This document shows positions 60,861-64,000 of a DNA stretch of 64,000 nt, one piece after another. The first letter of the stretch is position 1; each line of letters opens with the position of its first letter. The notes beneath the pieces were generated by a model. That model was not told the origin of the DNA. It saw only the letters and a list, made by a program, of their open reading frames with translations, and made no database searches. This stretch comes from Armatimonadota bacterium (GTDB lineage Bacteria > Armatimonadota > Fimbriimonadia > Fimbriimonadales > Fimbriimonadaceae), in contig JAEURN010000001.1 in NCBI GenBank assembly GCA_016789105.1, positions 62,001 to 126,000 on the forward strand, read 5' to 3'. The position numbers were made by a program, and so were the translations under genes.

Positions 60861-61825
60861 TTTTCCAACACCTCTCTTTCTTGTTCGACGGTCAACCCGG
60901 CCTTGAGGGGTCGGCCCCTGCCGGTTTCTTGCATCCACGCCCAAGTGTCGCGGATGGATTCGATGACCGGACGCTCCGTCAACCCGTTCGACACGGCCGC
61001 CGAGACGTCGCCGGTCGCTGCGCCTTCTGGCAACAGCCCCGGGAGCTCCGCCCACCTGCGCACCCCCAGATCGACAAGGTGTTCAAGGGGGATTTCAACC
61101 GGGTTGAGTTGAACCCCGATCTCCTGGGCAAAATCGAAGATTGCCGAGCGGAGGTCGCCAAATGTGGCGGCGCGCCGATCCACATTGTAAATCCCCGTGA
61201 TCCCCTTTTCGATGCAATTGCCCAGGAATCTGGCAAAGTCTCGGACGTCGAGGCAGGTGATCGCTAGGTGATCTGCATCTTGCGGAATGACCATATCGCC
61301 CCCCTCGCTGGCGCGCAAAGGCCAATAGGCGAACCGGTCGGTGTGGTCGTTGGGGCCGACGATCACTCCCGGCCTCAATATCGTCGCTTTGTCGCCCCAG
61401 CGCTCCTGCACAAGCCGTTCGCAGATGACCTTGTACGGGCCATAGGTTTCATTGGTGAGTTCGCCCGTGTCCTCCTTGAGTTCAAGGAGCTTGGCCGACT
61501 CGGGCAACCGCTGGCCATCGCCTTGGTCGTAGACGCTGATTGTGCTGATGTAAATGAAGTGCCGCACCGAGTCGTTCAGGGCTTCGTTCAGCCTTTGGGT
61601 CTGGTGGGGGAAGTAGGAATTCACGTCCACGACGGCATCCCATTCCCGGTTGGCAATCAAATCGAGCGGATTGTTCCGGTCACCGACGAGTGATTCCACC
61701 CCGGGGAAAAGTCCGGGGTTGGTTTTGCCCCGGTTGAAGTGGGTGACTTGGTGCCCAGCGGCCAGAAGGGTTTCGGTGAACGCGCGCCCCACGAACTGGG
61801 TGCCGCCCATCATGAGGATGCGCAT
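60845..61825 (-). CDS. NAD-dependent epimerase/dehydratase (SDR)
   Basis: 326 residues with GGTQFVGRAF (variant GxxGxxG) at the start, as in CSP41-like and isoflavone-reductase-like extended SDRs. YGPYKVICE has the YxxxK pair and STISVYDQG the Ser. The C-terminal substrate domain has AELPGLLPEGAATG. The TANNNT box TAATGT ends 6 bases before the ATG. A sugar, lipid or RNA-linked substrate is possible. Confidence 0.85.
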   Translation of the reverse strand: MRILMMGGTQFVGRAFTETLLAAGHQVTHFNRGKTNPGLFPGVESLVGDRNNPLDLIANREWDAVVDVNSYFPHQTQRLNEALNDSVRHFIYISTISVYDQGDGQRLPESAKLLELKEDTGELTNETYGPYKVICERLVQERWGDKATILRPGVIVGPNDHTDRFAYWPLRASEGGDMVIPQDADHLAITCLDVRDFARFLGNCIEKGITGIYNVDRRAATFGDLRSAIFDFAQEIGVQLNPVEIPLEHLVDLGVRRWAELPGLLPEGAATGDVSAAVSNGLTERPVIESIRDTWAWMQETGRGRPLKAGLTVEQEREVLEKWRNG

Positions 61826-61831
61826 CCCCTT

Positions 61832-61837
61832 ACATTA
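61832..61837 (-). promoter_or_regulatory. -10 box (TAATGT) 6 bases before the SDR start
   Basis: On the minus strand TAATGT, AAGGGG, ATG. AAGGGG is both a possible very close Shine-Dalgarno and the start region of a leaderless message. Confidence 0.5.
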
Positions 61838-61841
61838 CCGG

Positions 61842-62738
61842 CTAAGGGTTGGCGACGAACGGCCCGCCCCGGCAAGCCTTGAGAAAGTTGAGCCCGTAAA
61901 CCTGCCCCGTCATCTCCAAGTCGTCTCGGTACACGGGGTCGTGCCATCCTTCGATGTCGATGCACCCTTCCCAACCGGCCTGCCGCAGAATGGAGATCAC
62001 GTCGTGCCAGTTGGTGTCCCCAAAACCGGGAGTGCGGTGGAAGACCACGTATTCGCCGCACCGGATTCCTTCGGATCTAATTTTTGCCCAGTCGATGGTG
62101 GCGTCCTTGCCGTGAATGTGAACGACTTTGCCAACCCACTTCCTCAGTTGGGGCAGGGGGTCGATCAGGCTGACCATTTGGTGGCAAGGCTCCCATTCCA
62201 GCCCGATGTGTGCGCTGTCCACGGTGTTGAACATCATTTCCCAGGCCCGAGGTGCGTGAGCAATGTTCCAGGCCGGCTTATCCCAAGTTCCCCCCATGTC
62301 GCAGTTTTCAAACCCGATCTTGACGTTGTGGTCTTCGGCCATTTTTGTAAGGGGACCGAAGACTTCGCCAAACCGGGCCATGGTGTCGCCGACGGCGGTG
62401 TCGGGCAGGCACCCGGTGAAACCGCAGACCGTTGTGGCACCCCACGCAGCCGCCGAGCGGATCAAAACCTCCCACGCTTCACGGGTCGCCTCTTCGGTCA
62501 TCGGGTTGCCATAAATGCCGATGCTGTCGATAACCGCTCGTCCATCGAGCATGTCCAAGGTGCTTTTGGCCAATTCGGCCTGGCCCTCAACGGTGTCGGC
62601 CCCTTCTGGAAGCTTGGCCCAGTTCGTCAGTTCAAAGCTCTCAAAACCATGGCCGACAATTTGCGAGAGGTATTCCCTGCACCCCTCCATTTTTGCCAGC
62701 GTCCCAATGCGGATATCCCGATGCCCCGTGCGATCCAT
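61842..62738 (-). CDS. TIM-barrel sugar phosphate isomerase/epimerase family protein
   Basis: 298 residues of the xylose-isomerase-like superfamily, without a signal peptide. Likely metal residues: Glu in IGFENCDMGG, Glu/His in GLEWEPCHQMVS, His in VVHIHGKDATIDW and Glu in IDIEGWHDP. The substrate is unknown. It ends 16 bases before the SDR start and is probably in the same transcript, suggesting a sugar or inositol pathway. Confidence 0.82.
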   Translation of the reverse strand: MDRTGHRDIRIGTLAKMEGCREYLSQIVGHGFESFELTNWAKLPEGADTVEGQAELAKSTLDMLDGRAVIDSIGIYGNPMTEEATREAWEVLIRSAAAWGATTVCGFTGCLPDTAVGDTMARFGEVFGPLTKMAEDHNVKIGFENCDMGGTWDKPAWNIAHAPRAWEMMFNTVDSAHIGLEWEPCHQMVSLIDPLPQLRKWVGKVVHIHGKDATIDWAKIRSEGIRCGEYVVFHRTPGFGDTNWHDVISILRQAGWEGCIDIEGWHDPVYRDDLEMTGQVYGLNFLKACRGGPFVANP

Positions 62739-62789
62739 GACGATCCAGGTTTACCAGAATCCGCCGGGGAACCCTGGGGGATTTCTGCC

Positions 62790-64000
62790 TTAACCCGGTC
62801 GGGCTGGGGCCGCCATCGGCGGAGGGCTAACCGCTTCGGCCACCCACCGCAAGACGATCTGAGCAAGCACCGCCAGGAAGAGGCAGTAAAAAACGGCCGG
62901 GAAATAGTGGTAATGAGCAAAGAACTTGAGCCAGGCCATTGGGAGGAAGGCGACAAACCCCATGAGCAACAGACCGATGGCCAGCCACCGCCTCCGGTCG
63001 TGCCAGATCCCGGCCACCGATGCGATATTTCCGGCCACAAGCGCCCCGTAGAGCCAAGGTGCTGCCGTCAGAAGGGAAAAGAGCCCAGTTTCGAGCGTGA
63101 TTTGGAGCTGCGGCAGTACCGTCAAGCCCGGCACCAGATAGTTCCCCAAATCAAGGAAAACCCCGGGGCCATCCCGGAATTGCTGCGCCTGATACCCGCT
63201 GACCTGGCTGGGCACAACTTGATGCCGCAACACCAAGTAGCCGACCAAGACGGCCCAAAACAAGACAGGACACACCCAGTGAACCCGGCGCCCCTGCAAG
63301 GCGAACATGACAGCCACGCCGGTCAGCAATCCGGGCAGCACGACGGCTTGCTCATAGGAGCCCAAGGCCAGGGCAAGGGCCAAGGCGGAAACAACCACCC
63401 AAATCCAGGGCATCTTCCCGGGCTGGGCGGCGACCGTCCCCTTCGTCGCCGGCAGATCCATCGGTGTCGGCGGAGAGGGTTTTTGCCCGGCTGTCAACCG
63501 CTCATATCGGGCATAGGCGGCGACGCTGGCCAAGGCAAAAATCGCCATCACGCTGGCTGTCCTCCCCGGGAGCCACCCCGTGATCCGGCTGGCAAAACCC
63601 AATGGGCCCGGAACAAGAGAGGCCAAAAAGACACAGCCTAAAAAACCCAGCGCCACCGGAACCACCTTGAGTTTCCAAGGACCCCGAGCGAATCCGGCCA
63701 GGCACACCCAAGCCAAAATCCAGAACAAACCGAATGCGGCGGCCACCCATTCCAGCCGAACGTGGGCGAGCCCAAAGGCCAAAGTGGCCAAGCCGACGGT
63801 CGGAGCATGGTCGGTCAATTCCCGACCTACCCAAAAAGCAACCCAAATGCAAACACTGGCAACGGCGGCGTTGGTGAGGCCAAAACCCGAACCGTTCATA
63901 CCCCACCGCCAAAGGTCGAACTCAAAAGCGAGCGTGGAAACCGGCCGATAGAAGTGGTTGAACAGCGGCCAGTCCCCGGCAAACCAACTCAACGGGTTGT
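62790..64000 (-). CDS. Polytopic membrane protein, GT39/oligosaccharyltransferase-like, cut by the right edge
   Basis: The frame stays open through 64000 (upstream residues NPLSWFAGDW), so the true start lies outside. About nine to ten membrane helices fill 400 residues. FNHFYRPVSTLAFEFDLWRWG near the start resembles the first luminal loop of GT39/PMT-type glycosyltransferases (DWxPL...RPVxNLTF). The catalytic Asp pair would be N-terminal and is not visible. The C-terminus has AVSPPPMAAPARPG. A role in protein or lipid glycosylation is possible. Confidence 0.65.
   Translation of the reverse strand, partial: NPLSWFAGDWPLFNHFYRPVSTLAFEFDLWRWGMNGSGFGLTNAAVASVCIWVAFWVGRELTDHAPTVGLATLAFGLAHVRLEWVAAAFGLFWILAWVCLAGFARGPWKLKVVPVALGFLGCVFLASLVPGPLGFASRITGWLPGRTASVMAIFALASVAAYARYERLTAGQKPSPPTPMDLPATKGTVAAQPGKMPWIWVVVSALALALALGSYEQAVVLPGLLTGVAVMFALQGRRVHWVCPVLFWAVLVGYLVLRHQVVPSQVSGYQAQQFRDGPGVFLDLGNYLVPGLTVLPQLQITLETGLFSLLTAAPWLYGALVAGNIASVAGIWHDRRRWLAIGLLLMGFVAFLPMAWLKFFAHYHYFPAVFYCLFLAVLAQIVLRWVAEAVSPPPMAAPARPG

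Noticed and set aside
61650-63641. A 663-codon open frame on the plus strand
   Set aside because: It runs opposite the SDR, TIM-barrel and membrane protein genes, whose families are clear. Its sequence is Pro/Arg/His-rich with no domain, as expected for antisense of GC-rich codons.

Overview
The window is a gene-dense, high-GC bacterial chromosome segment with no plasmid, phage or transposon genes. The gene content best suits a diderm of the Armatimonadota (Fimbriimonadia-like). It carries PEP-CTERM surface proteins, a flagellar export/switch operon, a divergent McsB-type arginine kinase, a fused alpha/beta 2-oxoacid dehydrogenase E1, a GH89 glycosidase, many Pro/Ala-rich secreted proteins and frequent leaderless-type promoters. 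This placement is inferred from gene content; no rRNA is present to confirm it.

Layout. 1-3.7 kb: start of glmS (cut by the left edge), two divergent glycosyltransferases and a sugar-nucleotide SDR (envelope glycan supply). 3.7-6.2 kb: secreted alpha-N-acetylglucosaminidase with a discoidin-like domain, followed by a cluster of REP-like hairpins. 6.5-16.1 kb: WcaF-like acetyltransferase, nrnA-truB-DUF2752, a D-cysteine-desulfhydrase-like enzyme, a pilin-like protein, the fused E1, a secreted unknown, a truncated erythromycin-esterase-like remnant, and hemW. 16.1-21.2 kb: PEP-CTERM protein, acyl-CoA carboxylase beta subunit, AraC regulator with a perfect palindrome at its start, second PEP-CTERM protein, GT2. 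21.2-27.4 kb: M42 peptidase, five-PAS diguanylate cyclase, trxB, HExxH lipoprotein. 27.4-33 kb: fliM-fliY-fliO-fliP-fliQ-fliR-flhB. 33-36.1 kb: mcsB-like kinase, a PH-like unknown, nadC, birA. 36.1-38.4 kb: a Cys-rich secreted protein, a protein combining YHS-like metal-binding repeats with a barrel-like C-terminus, a TlpA-like redoxin, and tRNA-Gly on the other strand. 38.5-42 kb: IMPase family, then dnaG-rpoD. 42-49.2 kb: Gly-rich secreted protein, trxA, DUF2207 protein, phosphonatase-like HAD, speE, matrixin-like protease, two tandem 70-residue proteins, MarR, lamin-tail-like protein. 49.2-53.3 kb (minus strand): overlapping set dCMP deaminase-wecA-wecB-uppP-pth, linking nucleotide metabolism, undecaprenyl carrier chemistry and translation. 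53.4-59.3 kb: Tat-exported TIM-barrel isomerase, beta carbonic anhydrase, three consecutive cyclophilins, membrane protein plus LemA, hotdog thioesterase. 59.4-64 kb (minus strand): M61 peptidase, SDR, TIM-barrel isomerase and a large membrane protein cut by the right edge.

The most striking observations are: many start codons sit 6-9 nt after a TANNNT-type -10 box, pointing to widespread leaderless mRNAs; one protein joins three tandem YHS-like repeats (the middle one without cysteines) to a predicted outer-membrane barrel; three adjacent cyclophilins seem destined for different compartments; hairpins cover the starts of the carbonic anhydrase and DUF2207 genes; and the McsB-like kinase has Ser where Cys is expected. 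No intergenic gap exceeds about 225 bases. No CRISPR array or mobile element was seen.
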